A DNA stretch of 7,303 bases from the NCBI GenBank assembly GCA_028866785.1, contig JAGWHN010000032.1:1-7303 (forward strand), written 5' to 3'. The position numbers and the translations under genes were made by a program. This DNA is from Microcaldota archaeon (GTDB lineage Archaea; Micrarchaeota; Micrarchaeia; Micrarchaeales; CABMGC01). Shown here piece after piece: positions 1 through 4,763 of the stretch. How positions within the stretch are numbered: the stretch's first letter is position 1; each line of letters begins with the position of its first letter. The notes under the pieces are model-generated. The model had not been told where the DNA came from. It was given only the letters and a program-made list of their open reading frames with translations, and made no database searches.

Positions 1-156
1 AAGGAACTCGTTCCAAACTGCCTTGCGCTTTTTGACGAGTTTGTAAACAATCCGAAGAACTTCGGATACGGGGGCCTTAGCTACGAAGGGAAGAAAAACA
101 ACAGGGCAGCGGACGAGAGGCACAGGAAATTGGCTCGCAAAAATCCTGTAGACTAA
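1..156 (+). CDS. C-terminal fragment of an unidentified protein
   Basis: An open frame enters from the left edge in frame 1 and stops at TAA 154-156, giving the last 51 residues of a protein whose start lies outside the window. The visible tail is hydrophilic: a short stretch resembling an amphipathic helix (around LALFDEFVNNPKNF), a Gly/Tyr-containing turn (GYGGLSYEG), then a strongly basic end rich in Lys, Arg and Asn (KKNNRAADERHRKLARK). The basic tail would fit nucleic-acid contact, but I recognise no family. Codon use (AGG for Arg, AAG for Lys) matches the other genes here, so the frame is probably real. The next gene's promoter box begins two bases after this stop, so the two genes are separately promoted or only loosely linked. 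Confidence 0.6.
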   Translation, partial: KELVPNCLALFDEFVNNPKNFGYGGLSYEGKKNNRAADERHRKLARKNPVD

Positions 157-157
157 T

Positions 158-165
158 CTTAAATA
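158..165 (+). promoter_or_regulatory. TATA box for the gene at 198
   Basis: CTTAAATA matches the archaeal box A pattern YTTAWAWA and lies about 36 bases before the ATG at 198. Initiation about 25 bases downstream would give a leader of roughly 10 bases. That short leader would still contain the G-rich stretch GGTGGGAG (189-196), which resembles the archaeal Shine-Dalgarno GGTGAT/GGAGG but sits almost against the ATG. Confidence 0.5.
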
Positions 166-197
166 CTCCCTTAAGCTTTTTCTAATTCGGTGGGAGA

Positions 198-1088
198 ATG
201 ATTGGAACAATAGGTGCGGACGGAGCGATAAAAATCGGCAGCGAGGTTAAGAGCATCGGTCCAAAGGATGCCTCGAATCTTATTTTCACTGATGCGGGAA
301 GGGAGATCACAATTGCCTTCAAGGCAACTTTTGAGGACAAGGGATTCAATGAGCTGCTCAAGCTTTCAAAGGAATCTGGTGAGGGCTTCCTGTGCCTCGG
401 CGGCGACAAGTACTATCTTACGCCCAAGCTCTACGAGAAGCTGAGCACGCCATATCATGTGCTTGAGGGCTGGACAAAAAAAGACACCGAGTCGGTGAAT
501 CTCTACTTGGAAAAATTAAAGCGCGGAGAGATCGAGGCGATAAAGGTCCCAAATCCAAAGGAGCTCGGTCCTGGCGGGCTGAAAAAGTGGCTCCTCGATG
601 AAGGGAAGAAGATAGACGCAAACGCAGTGCATCCAGACGAGCAAAAGATTGCCGACCTGGTAGGTAAGATAAGAAATCCAAATTCGAAAAAGGCAAAGTT
701 CCGCCTTCTTTTTGACCAGGGCTACGTGGGATGGGCGCCAGAAGAGAGAGGCTGGACAGAGAAGGACACACAACTTATCAGGGAGACTCTTGCGGGAGAG
801 GCAAAGATGCCAACCGAGGAGGAAAAGAGGCGCGCGGAGGAGTACAACAATAATCCAAACATTGTTGCGCTCTCAAAAATCGAGCGGGCAAACGAGCTGA
901 TTGCACTGATCGGTGAGCATGCAAGGGAAGAGGACATCAATGAGCTTCACGCGATTGAGGATCAATTCTTCGAGAGGATAAAGGAGCAGTTTGACAGGGG
1001 GGAGATAAGCTTCATGTTCATCCGCCCTTCCGAGGACTTATGCGACATGCTCTTTGGCAAGGGAAATTACGAGTTCAAGTTGGAATGA
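198..1088 (+). CDS. Unidentified soluble protein with degenerate internal repeats
   Basis: A 296-residue protein starts at ATG 198, supported by the box at 158-165 and the purine-rich GGTGGGAG just ahead. There is no signal peptide or membrane segment, and it is rich in Glu and Lys, so it is probably cytoplasmic. I do not recognise the family. The N-terminal ~90 residues look alpha/beta (strand-like segments IFTDAGREITIAFKA and GEGFLCLGGDKYYL). The rest is largely helical and charged. Two copies of GWT[KE]KDT occur at residues 91-97 and 185-191, each followed by a short helix ending in GE. A second pair, RGEI-x10-L, occurs at 109-123 and 267-281. This suggests a repeated module of roughly 90 residues. 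The gene is flanked by promoter boxes on both sides, so it is probably monocistronic. Function unknown. Confidence 0.8.
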   Translation: MIGTIGADGAIKIGSEVKSIGPKDASNLIFTDAGREITIAFKATFEDKGFNELLKLSKESGEGFLCLGGDKYYLTPKLYEKLSTPYHVLEGWTKKDTESVNLYLEKLKRGEIEAIKVPNPKELGPGGLKKWLLDEGKKIDANAVHPDEQKIADLVGKIRNPNSKKAKFRLLFDQGYVGWAPEERGWTEKDTQLIRETLAGEAKMPTEEEKRRAEEYNNNPNIVALSKIERANELIALIGEHAREEDINELHAIEDQFFERIKEQFDRGEISFMFIRPSEDLCDMLFGKGNYEFKLE

Positions 1089-1118
1089 TTCGTACGTTTG
1101 CCGTATCGCACAAAGCGT

Positions 1119-1126
1119 GCTAAATA
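1119..1126 (+). promoter_or_regulatory. TATA box for the two-gene unit at 1151
   Basis: GCTAAATA lies about 28 bases before the ATG at 1151. No Shine-Dalgarno-like sequence precedes that ATG. Initiation about 25 bases downstream would place the 5' end within a few bases of the start codon, so the transcript is probably leaderless. Confidence 0.5.
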
Positions 1127-1150
1127 CTTCCAAATGCAAACCTTGATTCA

Positions 1151-1402
1151 ATGGGAAGCGAAATAAAAGAGCGAACCAAGCTCACTCCTCAGCAGATAAA
1201 CAAGGGATATGAGATTCAAAAGAGGGCAAGGGAGGGCGATGAAAAGGCCCTTGTCGATTTTGACAAGTCCTTCACCGAGCCACAAAAAGAGGACCTTGCA
1301 AAGGGGCTCGCATTTTCTTCGGCAAAGGAGTTCAGGGGGTATCTTGTCTCTTTGATTCAAAGCTCGGAGTTCCACAAATTTAGGCCAGGTAAGAGGTCAT
1401 GA
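1151..1402 (+). CDS. Unidentified small helical protein, first gene of an overlapping pair
   Basis: An 83-residue protein starts at ATG 1151 behind a TATA box and no visible ribosome binding site, the pattern of a leaderless archaeal first gene. The sequence is highly charged and appears all-helical: a Thr-Pro-Gln-Gln helix start near residue 12, a basic/acidic helix KGYEIQKRAREGDEKAL, a linker FTEPQKEDLAKGL, and a last helix AKEFRGYLVSLIQSSEF before a basic tail. There is no signal, membrane segment or cysteine. The stop TGA overlaps the next ATG (ATGA at 1399-1402), so the two are probably translated together. I recognise no family. Small size and overlap resemble the layout of toxin-antitoxin or small complex-forming pairs, but no toxin or DNA-binding motif supports that reading. 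Confidence 0.65.
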   Translation: MGSEIKERTKLTPQQINKGYEIQKRAREGDEKALVDFDKSFTEPQKEDLAKGLAFSSAKEFRGYLVSLIQSSEFHKFRPGKRS

Positions 1403-1650
1403 TAGTATACGTTGCAAGCTGCAGTGACAAAAATCATACGCACGATGCAAAAATTGTATCCCTGATGCGAAACATCCCTAATGTTGTGGATAGCTTTGAG
1501 AGCTATACCAGAATAGGGGATAAAAAATTCTGCATTGCCGCGATGGTAATCGCCGATGAGCAAGGCGCAGTGCGAACCAAGAAGATAATGGAGTGGATGT
1601 TTCCCGCGCTCACCTCGATAAGGAGGATGGACGATCACCCGTTCTTCTGA
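1399..1650 (+). CDS. Unidentified small alpha/beta protein, second gene of an overlapping pair
   Basis: An 83-residue protein starts at ATG 1399, overlapping the preceding stop by ATGA and preceded by GAGGT (1393-1397), a good but closely spaced Shine-Dalgarno inside the upstream gene. The predicted order is strand (IVYVASCS), helix (AKIVSLMRNIP), a polar Ser/Tyr segment, strand (FCIAAMVIADEQ) and a C-terminal helix (TKKIMEWMFPALTSI), a compact alpha/beta domain. There are two cysteines (residues 8 and 45) and His/Asp near the first strand (SDKNHTHD), which could bind metal or be catalytic, but I cannot match a family. It is the last gene before a non-coding stretch, so it probably ends the two-gene unit. 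Function unknown. Confidence 0.65.
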   Translation: MIVYVASCSDKNHTHDAKIVSLMRNIPNVVDSFESYTRIGDKKFCIAAMVIADEQGAVRTKKIMEWMFPALTSIRRMDDHPFF

Positions 1651-1716
1651 AAAAAAGCTATCTAATTGTAAAGAGTGATATTTAGTGAAGCCCTTAAATC
1701 AAATTTTTGCGAAACT

Positions 1717-1724
1717 TTTAAATA
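1717..1724 (+). promoter_or_regulatory. Strong BRE/TATA promoter with no following protein gene
   Basis: TTTAAATA is preceded directly by GCGAAAC (1709-1715), which resembles the A-rich TFB recognition element of strong archaeal promoters. Expected initiation is near 1745. No plausible coding frame starts there, but a stable UUCG-capped hairpin begins at 1755, so this is read as the promoter of a non-coding RNA. Confidence 0.5.
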
Positions 1725-1754
1725 TCTCAATATTCACTATATTCTCATATACTC

Positions 1755-1780
1755 CCTATCATTGCTTCGGCAAGGGTAGG
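1755..1780 (+). other. Hairpin with C(UUCG)G tetraloop
   Basis: A 26-base hairpin: six pairs (CCTATC with GGTAGG, including one T-G wobble), a single A-G mismatch, four pairs (TTGC with GCAA) and loop TTCG closed by C-G. C(UUCG)G is one of the most stable RNA tetraloops and is common in structural RNAs. It lies about 10 bases after the predicted transcription start, so it would form the 5' domain of the candidate RNA. No T-tract follows, so it does not look like a terminator. Confidence 0.6.
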
Positions 1781-1906
1781 CCTTATTCTTATCTTCTAAA
1801 ATTTTCTAATGAGCAGTTAAGGAGTCAGGCAAAAAAGTGGAGCATGCTTACTTTAGATCCGGCCATTCTTCGCTTCTAAACCAGGAATGCGATAGAAACG
1901 TCATGA

Positions 1907-1922
1907 TTGATGAATTCATCAA
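1907..1922. repeat. Perfect 16-base palindrome TTGATGAATTCATCAA
   Basis: Both halves (TTGATGAA / TTCATCAA) are exact reverse complements with no spacer. It lies 39 bases beyond the 3' end of rpo11 and near the presumed end of the candidate RNA. It could be a dimeric-protein site, a hairpin protecting the 3' end of either convergent transcript, or chance in AT-rich DNA. Confidence 0.5.
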
Positions 1923-1960
1923 AGAAATATTCGACTTAATTTTGCATCTATTTAATCTAA

Positions 1961-2227
1961 TTACTTCTTTGGGATCGCAGCCGCCAGCTCCTTCATCTCT
2001 TTTTCGACTTCCTCGATTGCCTTCAGCACCTGGGACTTTGAGCTCTTTGAGGACTTCACAACGAGCCTTGGCCACCCAAGCTCTGGGTGCTCCTTAGTTG
2101 CGCTCACGAAATCGATGTCCTTGCTCTCAAGGAGCTTGGACTTTATCAGCTCTGGAATTGCCCTGTCGTAGCCCTCAAACTCAATTATGAGGCTCTTAGG
2201 CTCATCCTCTATTATTTTGATCTTCAT
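1961..2227 (-). CDS. rpo11: DNA-directed RNA polymerase subunit Rpo11 (subunit L)
   Basis: An 88-residue protein of the archaeal Rpo11/eukaryotic RPB11 family. Rpo11 pairs with Rpo3 to form the dimer on which the archaeal polymerase assembles, equivalent to the two bacterial alpha N-terminal domains. The N-terminal strand MKIKIIEDEPKSLIIEFEG, the family's HP-x-L-x-x-PR motif (HPELGWPRLVVK, residues 47-58) and the long C-terminal helix (SQVLKAIEEVEKEMKEL) are all in the expected order, and the length is normal. The ATG at 2227 is chosen because the family begins at this MxIxII strand; an upstream in-frame TTG would add only MLII. It is transcribed away from rps19e and converges on the candidate RNA. 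It has its own TATA box and no operon partner inside the window. Confidence 0.9.
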   Translation of the reverse strand: MKIKIIEDEPKSLIIEFEGYDRAIPELIKSKLLESKDIDFVSATKEHPELGWPRLVVKSSKSSKSQVLKAIEEVEKEMKELAAAIPKK

Positions 2228-2271
2228 AATAATCAACAAGTAGTAAACTAACTTAGTAGGGCAACAAATAT

Positions 2272-2280
2272 ATATTTAAT
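2272..2280 (-). promoter_or_regulatory. TATA box for rpo11
   Basis: On the minus strand ATTAAATAT lies within a 15-base A/T run (2266-2280), about 49 bases before the ATG at 2227, predicting a leader of roughly 20-25 bases. The leader has no clear Shine-Dalgarno. Confidence 0.45.
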
Positions 2281-2327
2281 GCTCCGAATTACTATCTACA
2301 GATTGTGGTTGTTTTATAACGACTCAC

Positions 2328-2337
2328 TTTTATTTAA
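2328..2337 (+). promoter_or_regulatory. TATA box for the S19e-aIF6 translation operon
   Basis: TTTTATTTAA lies about 30 bases before the rps19e ATG at 2363, so the transcript would start within about 10 bases of the start codon. No Shine-Dalgarno precedes that ATG, consistent with a leaderless or near-leaderless first gene. The 2228-2362 gap holds this box, the divergent rpo11 box and nothing else I can identify. Confidence 0.5.
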
Positions 2338-2362
2338 CCTCCAATAGAAAGAATGTGAATTT

Positions 2363-2782
2363 ATGGCAAACGTATTCGATGTAGATGGATCCGCGCTTAT
2401 AAAAAAGACGTCGGAAATGCTAAAGGACAAGGGAATGGCAAAGCCTGGTTACACAAGCTTTGTCAAGAGCGGAGCCGGAAAGGAGAGAGTCCCGGCCGAC
2501 CCTGACTTCTATTATGTTCGTGCAGCATCGCTTCTAAGGCAGGTCTACCTAAACGGGCCTGTCGGAATCGCAAGGATGAGGACAAGGTACGGAACAAGAA
2601 AGCTACACACGATTCACCGCCACCACCACTTCAGGAGCGGAGGGAGCATCATCAAGGATGCATTTGATTCTTTAGAAAAGCTCAACTATGTCAAGAAGAC
2701 GCCGAAGGGGAGAGTAATCACCCCGGTAGGAAAGTCCTTCCTTGACAAGGCAAGCAACGAGATTATCAAGTCCGGTGTTTAA
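2363..2782 (+). CDS. rps19e: Small ribosomal subunit protein S19e
   Basis: A 139-residue protein of the S19e family, found in archaea and eukaryotes but not bacteria, and a component of the small subunit head. It opens with the family-typical DVDGSALIKKTSEMLK helix and continues with PADPDFYYVRAASLLRQVYLNGPVGIARMRTRYG (residues 45-77), where D-x-D-[FW]-x-YxRAAS[LI]LR and GPVG...YGG/TRK are hallmarks. It ends with a winged-helix region (SGGSIIKDAFDSLEKLNYVKKTPKGRVITPVGKSFLD). Length is normal. It is the first gene of a packed operon; the stop TAA (2780-2782) is followed immediately by the GTG of the next gene. Identification is firm. Confidence 0.96.
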   Translation: MANVFDVDGSALIKKTSEMLKDKGMAKPGYTSFVKSGAGKERVPADPDFYYVRAASLLRQVYLNGPVGIARMRTRYGTRKLHTIHRHHHFRSGGSIIKDAFDSLEKLNYVKKTPKGRVITPVGKSFLDKASNEIIKSGV

Positions 2783-3079
2783 GTGCCGCAGGATGAAGAG
2801 GCTCTAAAGCAGGCGCAGGCCAAGAGGCTTCAGGCGCAGCAAATAGAGCAGCAGAAAAGAGAAATAATGAAAAGGTTTCTGACGGATGGTGCGTTCGAAA
2901 GAATCGCAAATGTCAGGATGTCGAATCCCGACATGTACAACAGGTTCGTGGACCTTGTAGTCTCCCTTGTCCAGCAAAACAAGCTGGCGGGAAAGATAAA
3001 TGACGATCAATTGAGGGGACTTCTCTCAAGGCTCGCTTCAACAAAGCAGGAGCCCAAGATGGAGTTCCGTCACAAGTAA
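2783..3079 (+). CDS. PDCD5-family DNA-binding protein (TFAR19-like)
   Basis: A 98-residue protein, slightly shorter than the usual ~110-115. It belongs to the archaeal family related to human PDCD5, small helical proteins that bind nucleic acids and are commonly encoded beside S19e and L39e; their role in archaea is not well defined. A Gln/Lys-rich, probably mobile N-terminal helix (residues 5-30) is followed by the core: DGAFERIANVRMSNPDM (35-51), a helix VDLVVSLVQQNKL, then the signature GKINDDQLRGLLSRL (70-84) and a basic C-terminus. The start is GTG with zero spacing after the rps19e stop; GGTG at 2774-2777 inside rps19e is the likely Shine-Dalgarno, implying reinitiation by ribosomes finishing S19e. 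A nearby ATG at 2793 is out of frame. Confidence 0.9.
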   Translation: MPQDEEALKQAQAKRLQAQQIEQQKREIMKRFLTDGAFERIANVRMSNPDMYNRFVDLVVSLVQQNKLAGKINDDQLRGLLSRLASTKQEPKMEFRHK

Positions 3080-3088
3080 GGTAAGTAT

Positions 3089-3247
3089 ATGAGCAAGAAA
3101 ACAAGCAAGCAGAAGCATTCGCTGGGAAGCTACTTAAAGCAGAACAGGAGGATTCCGGTTCTCGCGATCCTAAGGACCCACAGGAAGGTCCAGCACAATG
3201 TGTTCCAAAGAGATTGGAGGCACAGGAAGCTTAGGGTGCCAAAGTAA
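3089..3247 (+). CDS. rpl39e: Large ribosomal subunit protein L39e
   Basis: A 52-residue gene between the PDCD5-like protein and L31e. L39e is one of the smallest ribosomal proteins and lies along the peptide exit tunnel of archaeal and eukaryotic ribosomes. The translation begins MSKKTSKQKHSLGSYLKQN, then the family core NRRIPVLAILRTHRKV (residues 19-34), and a basic end with the characteristic RDWRHRKLRV, where the conserved Trp follows Arg/His-rich residues. Length matches the usual ~51. The stop is TAA 3245-3247. The ATG at 3089 follows the upstream stop by 9 bases, with TAAGGTAAG (3077-3085) acting as a modest Shine-Dalgarno. Confidence 0.95.
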   Translation: MSKKTSKQKHSLGSYLKQNRRIPVLAILRTHRKVQHNVFQRDWRHRKLRVPK

Positions 3248-3256
3248 GTGATTAAA

Positions 3257-3658
3257 ATGGCAGACACAATAGCAACAATAAGCCTTCGGAGCAGGCTGGT
3301 TAAGATTCACGAGACAAGGAGGCTGAAGAAGTCCTTCGACTACCTAAGGGAGGCGGTCGCGAGGATGTCAAAGGTCGACCCAAGGAACGTGAAGATCGAC
3401 ATAAAGCTCTCAGAGTACCTCATGATCAACCCTTCAAAGAGGATGTCGAAGTTCGAGGTCAAGTTCACCAAGGACGCAACATCCGCAAAGGTCTTCCTTG
3501 CAAAGCCAATGCCTCTAAAGAAGGCGGAGATTGCCCAGACGAAACCAAGCGTGAAGGAGGAAAAGAAGGTTGAGGCAAAGCCTGCATCCAAGATTGCCGC
3601 GGAGAAGAAGGAGAAGGCTCCAAAGGCATCAAAGCCAAAGTCGGAGGAGCCAAAGTAA
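3257..3658 (+). CDS. rpl31e: Large ribosomal subunit protein L31e with charged C-terminal extension
   Basis: A 133-residue protein whose first ~87 residues are L31e, a large-subunit protein at the rim of the peptide exit tunnel. Recognisable segments are the N-terminal strand TIATISLRS, the basic KIHETRRLKKSFDYLREAVARM, then VDPRNVKIDIKLSEYLM and the final strand EVKFTKDATSAKVFLA. Archaeal L31e is normally about 85-95 residues; here a further ~45 residues (88-133) are almost entirely Lys, Ala, Glu, Pro and Ser and are likely disordered. ATG 3257 is preferred over an in-frame GTG at 3248 because AGTGATT (3246-3252), overlapping the L39e stop, is a good Shine-Dalgarno at normal spacing. It is the fourth gene of the operon. 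Confidence 0.94.
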   Translation: MADTIATISLRSRLVKIHETRRLKKSFDYLREAVARMSKVDPRNVKIDIKLSEYLMINPSKRMSKFEVKFTKDATSAKVFLAKPMPLKKAEIAQTKPSVKEEKKVEAKPASKIAAEKKEKAPKASKPKSEEPK

Positions 3659-3666
3659 GCTCCAAT

Positions 3667-3674
3667 TATTAAAT
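3667..3674 (+). promoter_or_regulatory. Possible internal promoter before aIF6
   Basis: TATTAAAT lies about 36 bases before the aIF6 ATG within the 48-base gap, the widest in the operon. Initiation near 3695-3697 would keep AGGTTAGTG (3695-3703), a partial Shine-Dalgarno, in the leader. It may provide aIF6 with transcription independent of the ribosomal genes. Confidence 0.35.
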
Positions 3675-3678
3675 CTGG

Positions 3679-3683
3679 TTTTT
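3679..3683 (+). terminator. T5 tract after rpl31e
   Basis: GGTTTTTC follows the L31e stop by about 20 bases. Archaeal polymerase can terminate at oligo-T without a hairpin. With only five T residues, partial termination between L31e and aIF6 is the most that can be suggested. Confidence 0.25.
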
Positions 3684-3706
3684 CAATAATATTTAGGTTA
3701 GTGTAG

Positions 3707-4384
3707 ATGAGAGTCGCAAAATTGTCGATAGAAGGGAATAGCTTCATAGGCGCATTCGGCCTTGCCACTGACAAGTTCGCGCTAATCTGCAGCAACGTGA
3801 ACGCCACAAAGACGGGCCTGATCGAAGATACGCTCCAGGTGAAGGTCGCGCACGCGCTCATCGACAACTCGAAACTCATCGGGATCTATGCGATCGCAAA
3901 CTCAAACGGCATGCTTCTTCCATTCACTTCATACCACACAGAGGTTGAGCACATAAAGAAGGCGCTCAAGGAGTTCAACATCGACATCTTCAAGAGCGAC
4001 ATGAACGCGCTAAGAAACAACATCCTTGCAAACGACAAGGTCGCGATAATCAATCCCTATTACTCCCACAGGGAAGAGGAGGAGATAAGGGACATCCTAG
4101 GTGTCGAGACGATAAAGAGGGAGATTGCGGGATTCAGCACCGTGGGCGCAAACAACATTGTCACAAACAGGGGCCTAGTGCTAAACAACAGGGTGACTGA
4201 CGACGAGAAAAAGGAGATCGAGGATATCTTCGGCCTAAAAGGCGAGCAGTCCACCGCAAACCTCGGTTCGCTAACGCTCGGGCTCTCGGTCATTGCAAAC
4301 TCAAACGGCGCAGTGGTAGGCGAGGCAACAACTGGATTCGAGCTAGCAAGGATAACCAACGGGCTAAATCTCCCGGAAGAATAA
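3707..4384 (+). CDS. Translation initiation factor aIF6
   Basis: A 225-residue protein (usual length ~220) of the aIF6/eIF6 family, which binds the large ribosomal subunit and prevents premature joining of the small subunit. The fold is a five-fold repeat of an alpha/beta unit (pentein). Visible family features include the N-terminal LSIEGNSFIGAFGLATD, AIANSNGMLLP (62-72), IINPYYSHREEEEIRDILGVE, TNRGLVLNNRVTDDEKKEIEDIFG (153-176) and the C-terminal VIANSNGAVVGEATTGFELARI (195-216). The repeat is visible in DNA too: a 15-base identity at 3896-3910 and 4295-4309 encodes the two ANSNG turns. It is the last gene of the operon. In many archaea L18a/LX, prefoldin alpha and ftsY follow; here the neighbour is a convergent DUF1801 gene. 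Confidence 0.95.
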   Translation: MRVAKLSIEGNSFIGAFGLATDKFALICSNVNATKTGLIEDTLQVKVAHALIDNSKLIGIYAIANSNGMLLPFTSYHTEVEHIKKALKEFNIDIFKSDMNALRNNILANDKVAIINPYYSHREEEEIRDILGVETIKREIAGFSTVGANNIVTNRGLVLNNRVTDDEKKEIEDIFGLKGEQSTANLGSLTLGLSVIANSNGAVVGEATTGFELARITNGLNLPEE

Positions 4385-4391
4385 AATCAGA

Positions 4392-4751
4392 TTATTTCTT
4401 TTTTGCCCTCTTCTCCCTTAACCTTTCAACGATGATTTTCCTTAATAGGGCTACCGGGATCTTCTTTTTGGATGTAAATCTAACCGTTCCCCTCGACATC
4501 TCAAATCCTCTCAGCTGGCCCTTGAACCTTGAGAGCACCCTTGCGCTACATGGAAAAAACGAGCAGTGGTCCGAAAACGCCCCCAGACATACAATTATCC
4601 CATTCTCCCTGTATCCAAGCATCTGATATGCTATTGTCTCCCTTGATTTTGGCGCGACCTCCATGATTAGTTTTCTCACGGGCGCAAGCGTCCTTCTCTG
4701 CTCTGGCGACAAGGATGAAAGGTACTCTTTTACGCTGCCAAACTTTCCCAT
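4392..4751 (-). CDS. DUF1801 / YdhG-like domain protein
   Basis: A 119-residue protein of the DUF1801 (YdhG/YobT-like) family, small single-domain proteins related in fold to bacterial frataxin-like iron chaperones. The biochemical role is not established, so an iron role is only a family-level suggestion. The match runs the whole length: FGSVKEYLSSLSPEQRRTL, then RETIAYQMLGYRENG (37-51, family pattern E-x-I-[SA]-Y-x-M), GAFSDHCSFFPCS (57-69, family AxxxHxxFYP) and the terminal SRGTVRFTSKKKIPVALLRKIIVERL (86-111). ATG 4751 fits the family start; an in-frame TTG at 4763 abuts the upstream stop and is less likely. It lies 12 bases after the GT2 stop with no separate promoter seen, so it is probably co-transcribed with it. 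Confidence 0.85.
   Translation of the reverse strand: MGKFGSVKEYLSSLSPEQRRTLAPVRKLIMEVAPKSRETIAYQMLGYRENGIIVCLGAFSDHCSFFPCSARVLSRFKGQLRGFEMSRGTVRFTSKKKIPVALLRKIIVERLREKRAKKK
4399..4404 (+). terminator. T6 tract at the end of the translation operon
   Basis: CTTTTTTG lies 15 bases beyond the aIF6 stop and is the longest plus-strand T run near it, so it is the likely oligo-T terminator of the operon. It falls inside the last codons of the convergent DUF1801 gene, whose Lys-rich end (AAA codons on the minus strand) creates the T run. Confidence 0.4.
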
Positions 4752-4763
4752 CAGATCTCTCAA

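Larger units (their letters stand above)
1745..1945 (+). ncRNA. Candidate structured non-coding RNA
   Basis: The 310-base stretch 1651-1960 lacks a convincing protein gene. After the promoter at 1717-1724 come several potential helices. Positions 1755-1760 pair with 1775-1780 (one G-U), then an A-G mismatch, then 1762-1765 pairs with 1770-1773 under a C(UUCG)G tetraloop. A second stem pairs 1781-1785 with 1818-1822. A third pairs 1864-1870 with 1883-1889 (one G-U). A 16-base perfect palindrome lies at 1907-1922. A T4 tract at 1941-1944 could mark the end. I looked for RNase P, SRP RNA and tRNA signatures and found none. Box C/D is not supported, since only a partial C-like GATGA is present. 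Both ends are estimates, and the helices were found by eye without folding energies or alignments. Confidence 0.35.

Noticed and set aside
1685..1879. A 64-codon open frame starting at GTG on the plus strand
   Set aside because: It starts upstream of the strong TATA box, runs through the UUCG hairpin, lacks a Shine-Dalgarno, and its translation is of odd composition with no family resemblance. A non-coding RNA explains the region better.
1864..1889. Possible tRNA or box C/D RNA within the intergenic region
   Set aside because: No T-arm consensus, no cloverleaf with 7/5/5 stems, and only a partial C-box-like GATGA without a paired D box at the right distance.
1837..2097. Plus-strand open frame across the end of rpo11
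   Set aside because: Most of it is antisense to rpo11, a firmly identified gene, and its Pro/Ser/Leu-rich translation is typical of a shadow frame.
3248..3256. Upstream GTG start for L31e adding three residues
   Set aside because: The bases AGTGATT act better as a Shine-Dalgarno for ATG 3257, which matches the usual family start.
3896..4309. 15-base direct repeat inside aIF6
   Set aside because: It encodes the same ANSNG turn in two units of the pentein fold, so protein-level repetition with similar codon choice explains it; it is not a mobile or recombination repeat.
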